A stretch of 64,000 nucleotides of DNA from Rubrivivax sp. (GTDB taxonomy: Bacteria; Pseudomonadota; Gammaproteobacteria; Burkholderiales; Burkholderiaceae_C): positions 384,681-448,680 of the forward strand of contig JADJYX010000013.1 of the NCBI GenBank assembly GCA_016719535.1. Direction: 5' to 3'. Below are positions 51,696-62,902 of this stretch, piece by piece. Position numbers and translations under genes: made by a program. The notes below the pieces were generated by a model. It had not been told where the DNA came from and ran no database searches. It saw nothing but the letters and a program-made list of their open reading frames with translations. Position 1 is the first letter of the stretch. Each line of letters opens with the position of its first letter.

Positions 51696-53088
51696 TCACT
51701 TTCCGATGCAAAAGCGCGAGAAGATCTCGCCCAGCAAGTCATCCGCCGTCATCGCCCCGGTGATCTCACCCAGCGCGTCATGCGCCTGGCGCAGTTCCTC
51801 GGCCAGCAGGTCGAGTGCGGCATCGCGCTGGCGCGCGTGGGCCTGCGCCAGCTGCAGGTGCTCCCGCGTGCGCTGCAGCGCGTCCACGTGGCGCGCGCGG
51901 GCGATGAAGACACCGTCGGCGGTGGCCTGCCAGCCGGCCTGCGCCAGCAGCGCATGGCGCAGGGCATCCAGGCCGGTGCCGGTGCGCGCCGACAGTGCGA
52001 TCGCGCCTTCGGCCAGTGCCGGTGGCGCGCCGACGGCATCGCATTTGTTGTAGACCTCGAGCACCGCCACGCCCGCCGGCAGCTGCGCGGCGATGGCGGC
52101 GTCGGCGGCTTCGTAGGCGGCCTCGCCGCGGCGCGTCAGGTCGTGCAGAAAGACCACCGCGTCGGCTTCGTGGATGGCCTGCCAGCTGCGGCCGATGCCG
52201 ATGCGCTCGACCTCGTCGCTGGCCTCGTGCGCGCCGCGCAGGCCGGCGGTGTCGATCACGTGCAGCGGCACGCCTTCGATCTGGATCGTCTCGCTGATGC
52301 GGTCGCGCGTGGTGCCGGGGATCGGCGTGACGATCGCCAGCTCGGCACCGGCCAGCGCATTCAGCAGCGAGCTCTTTCCAACGTTGGGCTGGCCGGCCAG
52401 CACCACGCGCAGGCCCTCGCGCAGCAGCGCGCCCTGGCGCGCGCGCCAGCGTGGCCTGCACCGCCTGTTCGATGGCATCGAGCCGGCCGCGCGCGTCGGC
52501 CTTCTCGAGGAAGTCGATCTCTTCCTCGGGGAAGTCGAGCGTGGCCTCGACCAGCATGCGCAGCTGCACGATGCGCTCGCTCAAGCCCTGCACCTCGGCC
52601 GAGAAGACACCGGCCAGCGAGCGCCCGGCCGAGCGCGCGGCGGCCTCGGTGCTGGCATCGATGAGGTCGGCCACGGCCTCGGCCTGCGCCAGGTCGAGCT
52701 TGTCGTTGAGGAAGGCGCGCTGCGTAAATTCGCCGGGGTCTGCCAGCCGCGCGCCGGGCAGCGCCTGCAGGCAGCGCGCCAGCAGCAGCTGCAGCAGCAC
52801 CGGGCCGCCGTGGGCCTGCAGCTCGAGCACGTCCTCGCCGGTATAGGAATGCGGCGCCGGAAAGTGGATCGCCAGGCCCTGGTCGAGGACCTCGCCGTTA
52901 TCCCCGCGGAAGGCGCCATAGGTGGCCGCGCGCGGCACCAGGCTGCGGCCGCAGACGGCGGTGATCAGCGCCGACAGGTCGCGCCCGGACGCGCGCACGA
53001 TGCCGACCGCCCCGCGCCCGGGCGCGGTGGCGACGGCCACGATGGGATCTTGAAGGCGGGCGAGCATCGCCCCGGGGCCCGTGCGCAT
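51696..53088 (-). pseudogene. mnmE: tRNA modification GTPase MnmE, frameshifted in a (GC)n run
   Basis: MnmE with MnmG installs cmnm5 at U34 of tRNAs. The N-terminal half (LQDPIVAVATAPGRGAVGIV to FLEKADARGRLDAIEQAVQA) and the C-terminal half with the G domain (GQPNVGKSSLL, PGTTRD, NKCD, ending FSRFCIGK with the catalytic Cys) lie in different frames. The switch is inside GGCGCGCGCGCC (52436-52447): adding one GC unit restores an uninterrupted protein reading LARARQGALLREG. Either a real slippage mutation or a sequencing error. A CACAAT -10-like element lies 9 nt before the ATG at 53088; MLARLQ at 53067 is the other possible start. Confidence 0.88.
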
Positions 53089-53312
53089 GGAAGCATCATT
53101 GTGGCGCGACGGGCGGTATGGCGCGGGTGGAGCGGCGGTGATGCGGACTGCACCACCACGAAGTCTCCTGAGCCGGCCGGTTGGGGCCGGGTCGCCCGCA
53201 TGAAGGCATCGTCGGCTCAAAGCGGGCCCGGCTCAACCCCTGTTTGCGGGATCGGCCGCACCGGCGTGAGCGTTGTCACGCCGGCGCCGTCGCCGGCGGC
53301 ACGCCACCTGCG

Positions 53313-54995
53313 CTACTGCACCCCGAGCCGCTTGTTGATGAACCACTGCTGCGCGATCGACAGCAGGTTGTTCGTCAACCAGTACAGCACCAGGCCGGCC
53401 GGGAAGAAGAAGAACATGAACGAGAAGGCCAGCGGCATGATCCACATGAGCTTGGCCTGCATGGGATCGGGCGGCGTCGGGTTCAGCCACACCTGGAACA
53501 GCGACGAGGCCGTCATCAGGATGGGCAGGATGAACCAGGGGTCCTTGTCGGCCAGGTCGGTGATCCAGCCGATCCAGGGCGCGTTGCGCATCTCCACGCT
53601 GGACAGCAGCACCCAGTACAGCGCGATGAAGAAGGGCATCTGCACCAGGATGGGCAGGCAGCTGCCCAGCGGGTTGACCTTTTCCTCGCGGTAGATGCGC
53701 ATCATCTCCTGCTGCATCTTCTGCGGGTCGTCCTTGTGGCGCTCACGCAGTTCCATCACGCGCGGGTTGATGGCCTTCATCTTGGCCATCGAGCGGTAGG
53801 CGCTGGCGTTGAGCCAGTAGAAGGCGATCTTCAGCAGCACCACCAGCGCCACGATCGCCCAGCCCCAGTTGCCGATCAGCCGGTTGAGCTGGTCGAGCAG
53901 CCAGAACAGCGGCTTGGCCAGCATCGTGAACCAGCCGTAGTCCTTGACGAGTTCCAGCCCCGGCGCCAGTGCCGCGAGCTTGTTCTCTTCCTGCGGGCCG
54001 GCAAACAGCGTCGCCTCGTGCACCTTGGTGGCGCCCGGGGCCAGGTCGCCCAGCGGCGTGACCATCGCCACGGTGTAGTGGTTGTCGGACACCTTGGCGG
54101 TGCGGAATTCGCGCGGCGCGTTGTCCTTCAGCAGCCAGGCCGAGGCGAAATAGTGCTGCACCATCGCCACCCAGCCGTCGTTGGCCTGCCGGGCGTGGTC
54201 GGTGCTGCCCTTTTCGATGTCCTTGAACTCGATCTTCTGGAATTTGGCCTGGTCGGTATACATCGCCGGGCCGGTGAAGGTGAAATAGAACGACGACTCG
54301 CCCTCGGGCGGGTTGCCGTCGCGTGCCAGTTGCAGGTACAGCTGCGGCGACACCGCCGCCGCCGAGCCATTGATCACCTCGTGCTTCACGCCGATGGTGT
54401 AGCTGCCGCGCTGCAGCGTATAGGTCTTGGCCAGCTTCACGCCGCCGGCCGCTTCACCCTCGAAGCGCAGCACCAGTTCGTTGCTGCCGTCGGCCAGCAC
54501 GCGCGGCCCCGGGGCGGCCGCCATCGGCGTGAGGTGGGTGGGCAGGGCCACGCCCGGCTGGGCGGTGATGAGGCCGGTCTGCGCCAGGTACAGGCGCTTG
54601 CCCGACTGGTCGAACAGCACGACGTTGCGCCTGGCGTCGACGTTGTCGCGATAACCCAGCAACTCCAGCCGCACCAGCGTGCCGCCGACGCTGTCGAAGG
54701 TGGCCTTGAAGCGGTCGGTGGCGAGCTCGATGCGTTCACCGGCCGCGGCGGCTGCGGTCGGCGCCGGCGTGGCGGCGCCCGTGGCGGCCGGGGTGGCCGG
54801 GGTGGCGCTGGTGGCCGCCGGCACCGCCGCCGGCACGCCGGCCGGCGCGGGGCCTGCGGCCGGCGCACTGGCCGCCGGGCGCGGCGCACCGCCGAACAGG
54901 GTCGGCTGGCCGGTATGCCGGTTCCACGCGTCCCACAGCAGGACGAGCGACATCGTGAAGACCACCCACAGCAGGGTGCGGCGCATATCGGTCAT
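53313..54995 (-). CDS. yidC: Membrane protein insertase YidC
   Basis: YidC inserts inner-membrane proteins alone or with SecYEG. The 560-residue protein has an N-terminal anchor (about 7-22), an Ala/Pro/Thr-rich linker (about 35-75), the periplasmic beta-supersandwich, then the conserved five-helix core with WGWAIVALVVLLKIAFYWL, MRIYREEKVNPLGSCLPILV and a C-terminal FINKRLGVQ. Adjacent yidD, rnpA and rpmH form the conserved origin-proximal operon. Confidence 0.97.
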   Translation of the reverse strand: MTDMRRTLLWVVFTMSLVLLWDAWNRHTGQPTLFGGAPRPAASAPAAGPAPAGVPAAVPAATSATPATPAATGAATPAPTAAAAAGERIELATDRFKATFDSVGGTLVRLELLGYRDNVDARRNVVLFDQSGKRLYLAQTGLITAQPGVALPTHLTPMAAAPGPRVLADGSNELVLRFEGEAAGGVKLAKTYTLQRGSYTIGVKHEVINGSAAAVSPQLYLQLARDGNPPEGESSFYFTFTGPAMYTDQAKFQKIEFKDIEKGSTDHARQANDGWVAMVQHYFASAWLLKDNAPREFRTAKVSDNHYTVAMVTPLGDLAPGATKVHEATLFAGPQEENKLAALAPGLELVKDYGWFTMLAKPLFWLLDQLNRLIGNWGWAIVALVVLLKIAFYWLNASAYRSMAKMKAINPRVMELRERHKDDPQKMQQEMMRIYREEKVNPLGSCLPILVQMPFFIALYWVLLSSVEMRNAPWIGWITDLADKDPWFILPILMTASSLFQVWLNPTPPDPMQAKLMWIMPLAFSFMFFFFPAGLVLYWLTNNLLSIAQQWFINKRLGVQ

Positions 54996-55303
54996 GGATG
55001 CTTCTTTGGATCGGGAAGATCATCGTCGGCTGCCAGTGGCAGCCGCGTGAAAAGGCCTGCGAACGGCCGGTCTTCGGGCACGGGGTCGACCCCGCCCAGC
55101 GACCACGGGTTGCAGCGCAGCACGCGCCACGCCGCCAGTGCCGTGCCACCCAGCGCGCCATGGCGGTTGAGTGCGTCGAGCGCATAGTGCGAACAGCTCG
55201 GGTAGTAGCGGCAGACATTGCCCAGCCAGGGGCTGAACAGCAGCTGGTAGGCGCGCACCAGACCGACCAGCAGCCGGCGGGGCATCTGCAGCAGCGTGTC
55301 CAT
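54992..55303 (-). CDS. yidD: Membrane protein insertion efficiency factor YidD
   Basis: A 103-residue YidD: LLVGLVRAYQLLFSPWLGN with an amphipathic helix, the Cys-rich core CRYYPSCSHYALDAL and RVLRCNPWSLGGVDPVP. It assists YidC-dependent insertion at the inner membrane. The ATG at 55303 is used; a GTG at 55318 would overlap rnpA. The stop overlaps the yidC start (ATGA). Confidence 0.93.
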   Translation of the reverse strand: MDTLLQMPRRLLVGLVRAYQLLFSPWLGNVCRYYPSCSHYALDALNRHGALGGTALAAWRVLRCNPWSLGGVDPVPEDRPFAGLFTRLPLAADDDLPDPKKHP

Positions 55304-55307
55304 CGGC

Positions 55308-55775
55308 TCAACCGGCACGCGCCGCAGGCGCCGGCCGGCCCGCGCGCTGCAGCAGCAGGCGCAACTCGGCCTGCGCAGCCTGGCGCAAGGCGTCGGAGGC
55401 CGCCGAGGGGAAGTCCTCGCGTGCGAAGGGCGAACGCAATCTCACCAGCCACAGCCCGGGCGGCAGCTGGTCGAGCTGGTCGGCCATCACGGCGCGGATC
55501 TGGCGCCGCAGCAGGTTGCGGGTGACCGAGCGCCGCGCGTGACGCTTCGGGATCACGCTGCCGAGCCAGTGCCCGTCCGGATCGTTATCCACAGGGGACG
55601 GCCGCGGTGGCCCCTCTGCTGTGGACAACTCGGTGGACGAGGGGTGGACGACGCGCCGGGAAGGCAGGCTCGGCCTCGCCGCCACGTGATGCACGGCGAA
55701 GTGAGCACTTCGCGAACGCATGGGCGTCGCAAGCAGGCGCTGGAAATCGGCCGATTGCACCAGGCGGCCGATCAT
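55308..55775 (-). CDS. rnpA: Ribonuclease P protein component (with N-terminal-half insertion)
   Basis: RnpA binds the RNase P RNA and tRNA leader. The 155-residue protein keeps the RNR motif KRHARRSVTRNLLRRQIR and LVRLRSPF, but between HFAVHHVA and GSVIPKRH it has about 35 extra residues compared with the roughly 119-residue E. coli protein. That segment is encoded by DNA carrying a perfect DnaA box (55585-55593) and a one-mismatch box (55620-55628). It lies between rpmH and yidD, as usual. Confidence 0.93.
   Translation of the reverse strand: MIGRLVQSADFQRLLATPMRSRSAHFAVHHVAARPSLPSRRVVHPSSTELSTAEGPPRPSPVDNDPDGHWLGSVIPKRHARRSVTRNLLRRQIRAVMADQLDQLPPGLWLVRLRSPFAREDFPSAASDALRQAAQAELRLLLQRAGRPAPAARAG
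55585..55593 (-). promoter_or_regulatory. DnaA box (perfect) inside rnpA
   Basis: TTATCCACA on the plus strand, the exact consensus on the minus strand (TGTGGATAA). Together with TGTGGACAA at 55620-55628 it forms a pair 35 bp apart inside the rnpA insertion. Confidence 0.7.
55620..55628 (+). promoter_or_regulatory. DnaA box-like site inside rnpA
   Basis: TGTGGACAA, one mismatch to TGTGGATAA. Further GTGGAC repeats follow at 55633-55650. Likely part of the extended origin. Confidence 0.5.
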
Positions 55776-55795
55776 CGGGGGTTGGCGCCGCGGGC

Positions 55796-55930
55796 TCAGA
55801 CAGCCAGGCGCTTGCGGCCCTTGGCGCGCCGCGCGTTGATGACGGCGCGGCCGCCGCGGGTCTTCATGCGCACCAGGAATCCATGCGTACGGGCGCGGCG
55901 GATCTTGGACGGCTGGTAAGTGCGCTTCAT
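55796..55930 (-). CDS. rpmH: 50S ribosomal protein L34
   Basis: A 44-residue L34: MKRTYQPSKIRRARTHGFLV followed by RMKTRGGRAVINARRAKGRK. Start at 55930 gives the universal length. A GGAG site is better placed for an in-frame ATG two codons upstream (55936, MAMKRT), so the native start could be there. First gene of the rpmH-rnpA-yidD-yidC-mnmE operon, divergent from dnaA. Confidence 0.96.
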   Translation of the reverse strand: MKRTYQPSKIRRARTHGFLVRMKTRGGRAVINARRAKGRKRLAV

Positions 55931-55936
55931 GGCCAT

Positions 55937-56330
55937 GGTGAGACTCCGATCGGGATGAGGGTCGAAAAAAGGTCCACGCCACCGGTGGGCAGCGGGTTCG
56001 CCGCGAGTTGGCCGCGGGTTGGCAGCAGCAGGGCCCAGGCCGGTTCGAGCGCACCGGCCACCGGCAAACGCTCGCGCCCTGAAGTCCGTACGGAACCCAC
56101 ATGGACACCCCACACGGACCCCGCAGACACCGCGGACAACGGTCTGCGCACTGCAAAGCGATTCCGGCGGAACCCGCGATTACAGCAAAAAAGCCCTTCC
56201 CGGTCAAACACTTGCACCACAAACTGCGGCTGCGCGCGGGGATTGACCGCCGGCCCGAAACTGTGGATAACTGCGACCCGCCGCAGCGAGGAGAGCGCTC
56301 ACGGCGGCCCACGACAAGAAGATGTCCACA
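55937..56330. other. Probable oriC region between rpmH and dnaA
   Basis: A 390-bp non-coding gap in the classical origin position. It contains one perfect DnaA box, TGTGGATAA (56262-56270), and a box-like TGTCCACAA overlapping the dnaA start (56323-56331). A relatively A-rich stretch with six As lies near 56186-56193. Boxes in rnpA and downstream of dnaA extend the cluster. A DNA-unwinding element is not obvious at this GC content. Confidence 0.6.
56262..56270 (+). promoter_or_regulatory. DnaA box upstream of dnaA
   Basis: Perfect TGTGGATAA 61 bp before the dnaA start. Could serve in origin firing and in autoregulation of dnaA. Confidence 0.7.
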
Positions 56331-57815
56331 ATGACCGAAGACCTCTGGCTGGTTGGCTGCGAACGCCTTGCAGCCCAACTGCCCGAACAGCAGTTCAACA
56401 CCTGGATCCGACCGCTGCCGCCGGCGCAACTCGTCAGCGACGGGCCTGACGGCGTGGTGGTCTGCCTGCGCGCGCCCAATCGATTCAAGCTCGACTGGAT
56501 CCGCTCGCAATATGCAGGCCGCATCGAGGCCACGCTGAGCGAGGTGGCAGGCCGCCCGGTGCGGCTGGACCTGGCACTGGCCCTGCGCGAACCCGGTCCG
56601 CAGGAATCGGCGCAGCGCGCGCTGGCCGCTGCCGCGGTTGCGGGCGGCGGCCACGCGTCGGGGTCTGCGCTGCCGGGCGCCGGCGGGCCGATGGCCATGG
56701 CCGACTGGCTGCCGTCGCGCCTGCCAGCGGTGGCCGGCATGGCCGACACGGCCACCGCGCCGCGCGACAAGCCCGCGCCGGCACCTGCGGCCACGCGCCA
56801 CAAGCTCAACCCGGCCCTCACCTTCGACACCCTGGTCGCCGGGCGCGCCAACCAGATGGCGCGCACCGCGGCGCTGCACGTCGCCGGCGCGCCGGGGCAG
56901 ATGTACAACCCGCTGTTCATCTATGGCGGCGTCGGCCTGGGCAAGACGCACCTGGTGCATGCGGTGGGCAATGCGCTGCTGAAGGACAAACCCGACGCAC
57001 GCGTGCTTTACCTGCATGCCGAGCAGTTCATCAGCGACGTCGTGCGCAACTACCAGCGCAAGACCTTCGACGAGCTCAAGGCCAAATACCACAGCCTGGA
57101 CCTGCTGCTGATCGACGACGTGCAGTTCTTCGCCGGCAAGGACCGCACGCAGGAAGAATTCTTCAACGCCTTCGAAGCCCTGCTGGCCAAGAAGGCGCAC
57201 ATCATCATGACCAGCGATACCTACCCGAAGGGCCTGGTCGACATCGACGAACGGCTGACCAGCCGCTTCGACGCCGGGCTCACGGTGGCCATCGAGCCGC
57301 CCGAGCTCGAGATGCGGGTGGCCATCCTGATCGCCAAGGCACGCGTCGAAGGCGCCGAGATGCCCGAGGACGTGGCCTTCTTCATCGCCAAGAACGTGCG
57401 CGCCAACGTGCGCGAACTCGAAGGTGCGCTGCGCAAGGTGCTGGCCTATAGCCGATTCACGCAGAAGGACATCCAGATCGCCCTGGCGCGCGAGGCGCTG
57501 CGCGACCTGCTGTCGATCCAGAACCGCCAGATCTCGGTCGAGAATATCCAGAAGACGGTGGCCGATTTCTACAAGATCAAGGTCGCCGACATGTACAGCA
57601 AGAAGCGCCCGGCATCGATCGCCCGCCCGCGCCAGATCGCCATGTACCTGGCCAAGGACATGACCAAGAAGAGCCTGCCCGAGATCGGCGAGCTCTTCGG
57701 CGGCCGCGACCACACCACCGTGCTGCACGCGGTGCGCAAGATCGGCGACGAACGCCAGCGCAATACCGAGCTCAACCAGCAGCTGCACGTGCTGGAGCAG
57801 ACGCTGAAGGGCTGA
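56331..57815 (+). CDS. dnaA: Chromosomal replication initiator DnaA
   Basis: A 494-residue AAA+ initiator: domain I (DLWLVGCERLAAQLPEQQFN), a long Ala/Gly/Pro-rich linker (domain II, about residues 90-160), domain III with Walker A GGVGLGKTHLVHA, Walker B LLLIDDVQFFAGK and box VII, and domain IV with the DNA-binding signature ELFGGRDHTTVLHAVRKI. AAGAAG lies 9 nt before the ATG at 56331; an ATG three codons upstream (56322) sits too close to it. The origin and dnaN flank the gene. Confidence 0.96.
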   Translation: MTEDLWLVGCERLAAQLPEQQFNTWIRPLPPAQLVSDGPDGVVVCLRAPNRFKLDWIRSQYAGRIEATLSEVAGRPVRLDLALALREPGPQESAQRALAAAAVAGGGHASGSALPGAGGPMAMADWLPSRLPAVAGMADTATAPRDKPAPAPAATRHKLNPALTFDTLVAGRANQMARTAALHVAGAPGQMYNPLFIYGGVGLGKTHLVHAVGNALLKDKPDARVLYLHAEQFISDVVRNYQRKTFDELKAKYHSLDLLLIDDVQFFAGKDRTQEEFFNAFEALLAKKAHIIMTSDTYPKGLVDIDERLTSRFDAGLTVAIEPPELEMRVAILIAKARVEGAEMPEDVAFFIAKNVRANVRELEGALRKVLAYSRFTQKDIQIALAREALRDLLSIQNRQISVENIQKTVADFYKIKVADMYSKKRPASIARPRQIAMYLAKDMTKKSLPEIGELFGGRDHTTVLHAVRKIGDERQRNTELNQQLHVLEQTLKG

Positions 57816-57821
57816 CAAACC

Positions 57822-57977
57822 TGTGCACAAGACCGGAACAAGCCCGCACCTGTCCACTGCCAACGGGCACGCGCCCGACTTGCCCCCAAAACCGGTGCAC
57901 CGGCCGCAGGGCCCGGCCCACAGGGTTGACCGCGACGTAAATCCCTGACGGAAAAGGCGAAAATACGCTTGTCCACA
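57822..57977. promoter_or_regulatory. Further DnaA-box-like sites between dnaA and dnaN
   Basis: TGTGCACAA at 57822-57830 and TTGTCCACA at 57969-57977 are each close to the DnaA box. They lie in the 224-bp dnaA-dnaN gap, which otherwise shows only a GC-rich leader. They may mark a second half of a bipartite origin. Confidence 0.45.
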
Positions 57978-58039
57978 GAACTGGCTGAGCCCTACTACGG
58001 CTACCAGTTCATCAAAAGAGAAAACCGAAGAGGAAATTC

Positions 58040-59161
58040 ATGATCGTCGTGAAAGCGCCGCAGGAGAGGCTGCTCGAAGCCCTGCAGTCGGTGGCCGGCA
58101 TCGTCGAGCGCCGGCACACGCTGCCGATCCTGGCCAACGTGCTGCTGCGCAAGAACGGCCCGCAGCTCGAGCTGACCACCAGCGACCTCGAGATCCAGGT
58201 GCGCACCAGTGCCGACCTCGGCGGCGACGAGGGCAGCTTCGCCACCACCGTCGGCGCGCGCAAGCTGATCGACATCCTGCGTGCGCTGCCCGGCGACCAG
58301 ATGGTCACGCTCAGCGCGGCGCAGAACAAGCTCACGCTGCAGGCGGGCAAGAGCCGCTTCACGCTGCAGACGCTGCCGTCCGACGACTTTCCGCTCGTCA
58401 ACGAAGCGGTCGATTTCGGGCCCACCTTCAGCGTGCCGCAGAAGACGCTGAAGGACCTGATCAACCAGGTGCACTTCGCGATGGCGGTGCACGACATCCG
58501 CTACTACCTCAACGGCATCCTCTTCATCGCCGAGGGCAAGACGCTCACGCTGGTGGCCACCGATGGCCACCGCCTGGGCCTGGCGCAGGCGACGCTGGAA
58601 ACCGACGTGCCCAGCAAGCAGGAGGTCATCCTGCCGCGCAAGACGGTGCTGGAGCTGCAGCGGCTGCTCAAGGACGAGAAGGACGGAGGCGACACGCCGA
58701 TCGAGATGCGCTTCGCCGGCAACCAGGCGCGCTTCCAGTTCTCCGGCATGGAATTCGTCACCAAGCTGGTCGAGGGAAAATTCCCCGACTACAACCGCGT
58801 CATCCCCAGGAACCACCGCAACAGCGTCACGCTCGGGCGGGCACCGCTGCTGGCCTGCCTGCAGCGTGCGGCCATCCTGACGAGCGAGAAGTTCAAGGGC
58901 GTGCGCGTCAACATCGAACCCGGCGTGCTGCGCATTGCCAGCAGCAATGCCGAGCAGGAAGAAGCCAAGGAAGAGATCGAGGTCGACTACGGCGGCGATG
59001 CCATCGACATCGGCTTCAACGTCACCTACCTCATCGACATGCTGGCCAATGTCAGCCAGGACATGGTGAAGATCGAGCTGCAGGACAGCAGCGCCAGTGC
59101 CCTGCTGACCGTGCCCGAGCGGCCCGGCTTCAAATACGTCGTCATGCCGATGAGGATCTGA
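58040..59161 (+). CDS. dnaN: DNA polymerase III beta sliding clamp
   Basis: A 373-residue clamp protein of three repeated domains: begins MIVVKAPQERLLEALQSVAG, contains RHTLPILANVLL, ATDGHRLGLAQ, FPDYNRVIPRNHR and ends in YVVMPMRI, the peptide-binding C-terminus. AGAGGA precedes the ATG. A strong terminator follows before gyrB. Confidence 0.97.
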   Translation: MIVVKAPQERLLEALQSVAGIVERRHTLPILANVLLRKNGPQLELTTSDLEIQVRTSADLGGDEGSFATTVGARKLIDILRALPGDQMVTLSAAQNKLTLQAGKSRFTLQTLPSDDFPLVNEAVDFGPTFSVPQKTLKDLINQVHFAMAVHDIRYYLNGILFIAEGKTLTLVATDGHRLGLAQATLETDVPSKQEVILPRKTVLELQRLLKDEKDGGDTPIEMRFAGNQARFQFSGMEFVTKLVEGKFPDYNRVIPRNHRNSVTLGRAPLLACLQRAAILTSEKFKGVRVNIEPGVLRIASSNAEQEEAKEEIEVDYGGDAIDIGFNVTYLIDMLANVSQDMVKIELQDSSASALLTVPERPGFKYVVMPMRI

Positions 59162-59213
59162 CCGGCGGTCAGCTCCGCATCGGCATCGATGCCGGATCGT
59201 CACTGCACCCCTG

Positions 59214-59239
59214 CCCCCGCCACGCGGGGGTTCTGTTTT
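59214..59239 (+). terminator. Intrinsic terminator between dnaN and gyrB
   Basis: CCCCCGC (59214-59220), loop CAC, GCGGGGG (59224-59230), followed by TTCTGTTTT. It should separate dnaN and gyrB transcription. Confidence 0.8.
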
Positions 59240-59250
59240 GAATGACATGG

Positions 59251-59272
59251 CAAGGCCGCCCGAACGGCCTTG
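59251..59272 (+). promoter_or_regulatory. Hairpin in the gyrB leader
   Basis: CAAGGCCG (59251-59258) pairs perfectly with CGGCCTTG (59265-59272), 10 nt before the gyrB ATG. It leaves no free Shine-Dalgarno, so it could affect translation, or be a second terminator arm. Confidence 0.45.
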
Positions 59273-59282
59273 ATTGCGCCCG

Positions 59283-61859
<2,577 letters not shown>

Positions 61860-61905
61860 ATCCGTTTGTCGCCGAGCACCAGACCATCGGCGTCTCGGTG
61901 ATCGC

Positions 61906-62850
61906 TCATCGTCCAGCTTTGCTGGAGCCCCAGCCCCATTGGTCCATCAGCCGCTGGTCGCGCGCACTTTCCGCGTCGATCGAGTCCTTCGGCAGTTGCT
62001 TGAGGCAATCCTCCAGCATCCGGGGGTCCGGTTGCTCGCGCGGCTCGAACGGGGCCTGCACCCGCGCTGACTGGCCATCCCAGGCGAACGGATTGCTGAA
62101 CGCCGGCGGGTCGGGCAGGCAGTCGTCCTTGTAGAGCGGCGGGCCGTCCGATGCGAACGGCGAGAACGAAATCGTCTTCTCGAAGCTCAAGGGCCCGCCC
62201 GTCGGCGTGGGCGGCCATCGCGGCATGGTGGCGATCGCCTGGCGGGCCCGTCGCTCGGCGGCAGCCGATGTCGACCACAGCGTGTCGAGCCTGGCCAGGC
62301 GGCCATCGGGCGCAATCTCCACCCGGAACCGGACCATGCCCTGGTCGGGCCCCTCGACGGCCGTGCCCATCATGCTGCGGACCTGCTGGCCCCAGGTGTA
62401 GCGGTAGCCCTTGCTGTTCTTCAGCCTGTAGGTGGAGGCAAAAGCCCATTCTTCCGCCGTTGGCGCAGGCGGCGCCGCCATGGATGCAGGTTGGCGGGGT
62501 GCGGTCCGTTCCACCGGCGAGCTGATTTGAGGCACCGGCAGGCGTGCCAGCGGCACGGCGGCTGCAGCCGCCACAACGGGCAGAGGTTCGGGTTCCGGCG
62601 CGGACTGTTCGGGTGCGGGCGGCCGGACGACCCACAACGTGATCGTCTGCTCGCGCGGCGGCGCGTGAGGCTTGCCCTCGGGCGCACGCTGGTGCGTGGA
62701 GGCCAGCATGAAAACCAGCGCATGCAGGGCCAGGGAAATGGTCAGGCCGACGAGGGGCCTGAAGCCGGCGCAGGGCGCGGCAGCGGTGCGCAGGGCCAAG
62801 GTCGCTCCTGGCCCTAGCGCGGCTCGTGCCCGCGCGACGACGTCGCGCAT
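61906..62850 (-). CDS. TonB-like energy transducer family protein
   Basis: A 314-residue protein: short cytoplasmic basic region, one transmembrane helix (about 33-52, LVGLTISLALHALVFMLAST), a Pro/Ala-rich linker (about 60-130) and a TonB-C-like domain with VRFRVEIAPDGRLARLDTLW and ARQAIATMPRWPPTP. A 90-residue Pro-rich extension follows that is not typical of TonB. No ExbBD genes adjoin. The start at 62850 is placed ahead of the membrane helix; longer frames upstream look random. Confidence 0.65.
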   Translation of the reverse strand: MRDVVARARAALGPGATLALRTAAAPCAGFRPLVGLTISLALHALVFMLASTHQRAPEGKPHAPPREQTITLWVVRPPAPEQSAPEPEPLPVVAAAAAVPLARLPVPQISSPVERTAPRQPASMAAPPAPTAEEWAFASTYRLKNSKGYRYTWGQQVRSMMGTAVEGPDQGMVRFRVEIAPDGRLARLDTLWSTSAAAERRARQAIATMPRWPPTPTGGPLSFEKTISFSPFASDGPPLYKDDCLPDPPAFSNPFAWDGQSARVQAPFEPREQPDPRMLEDCLKQLPKDSIDAESARDQRLMDQWGWGSSKAGR

Positions 62851-62902
62851 CGCGGTCTCCGGGGGCTGCCAGCTTCCGCGTCGCGGCCGGCAGGGCAGGC
62901 GG

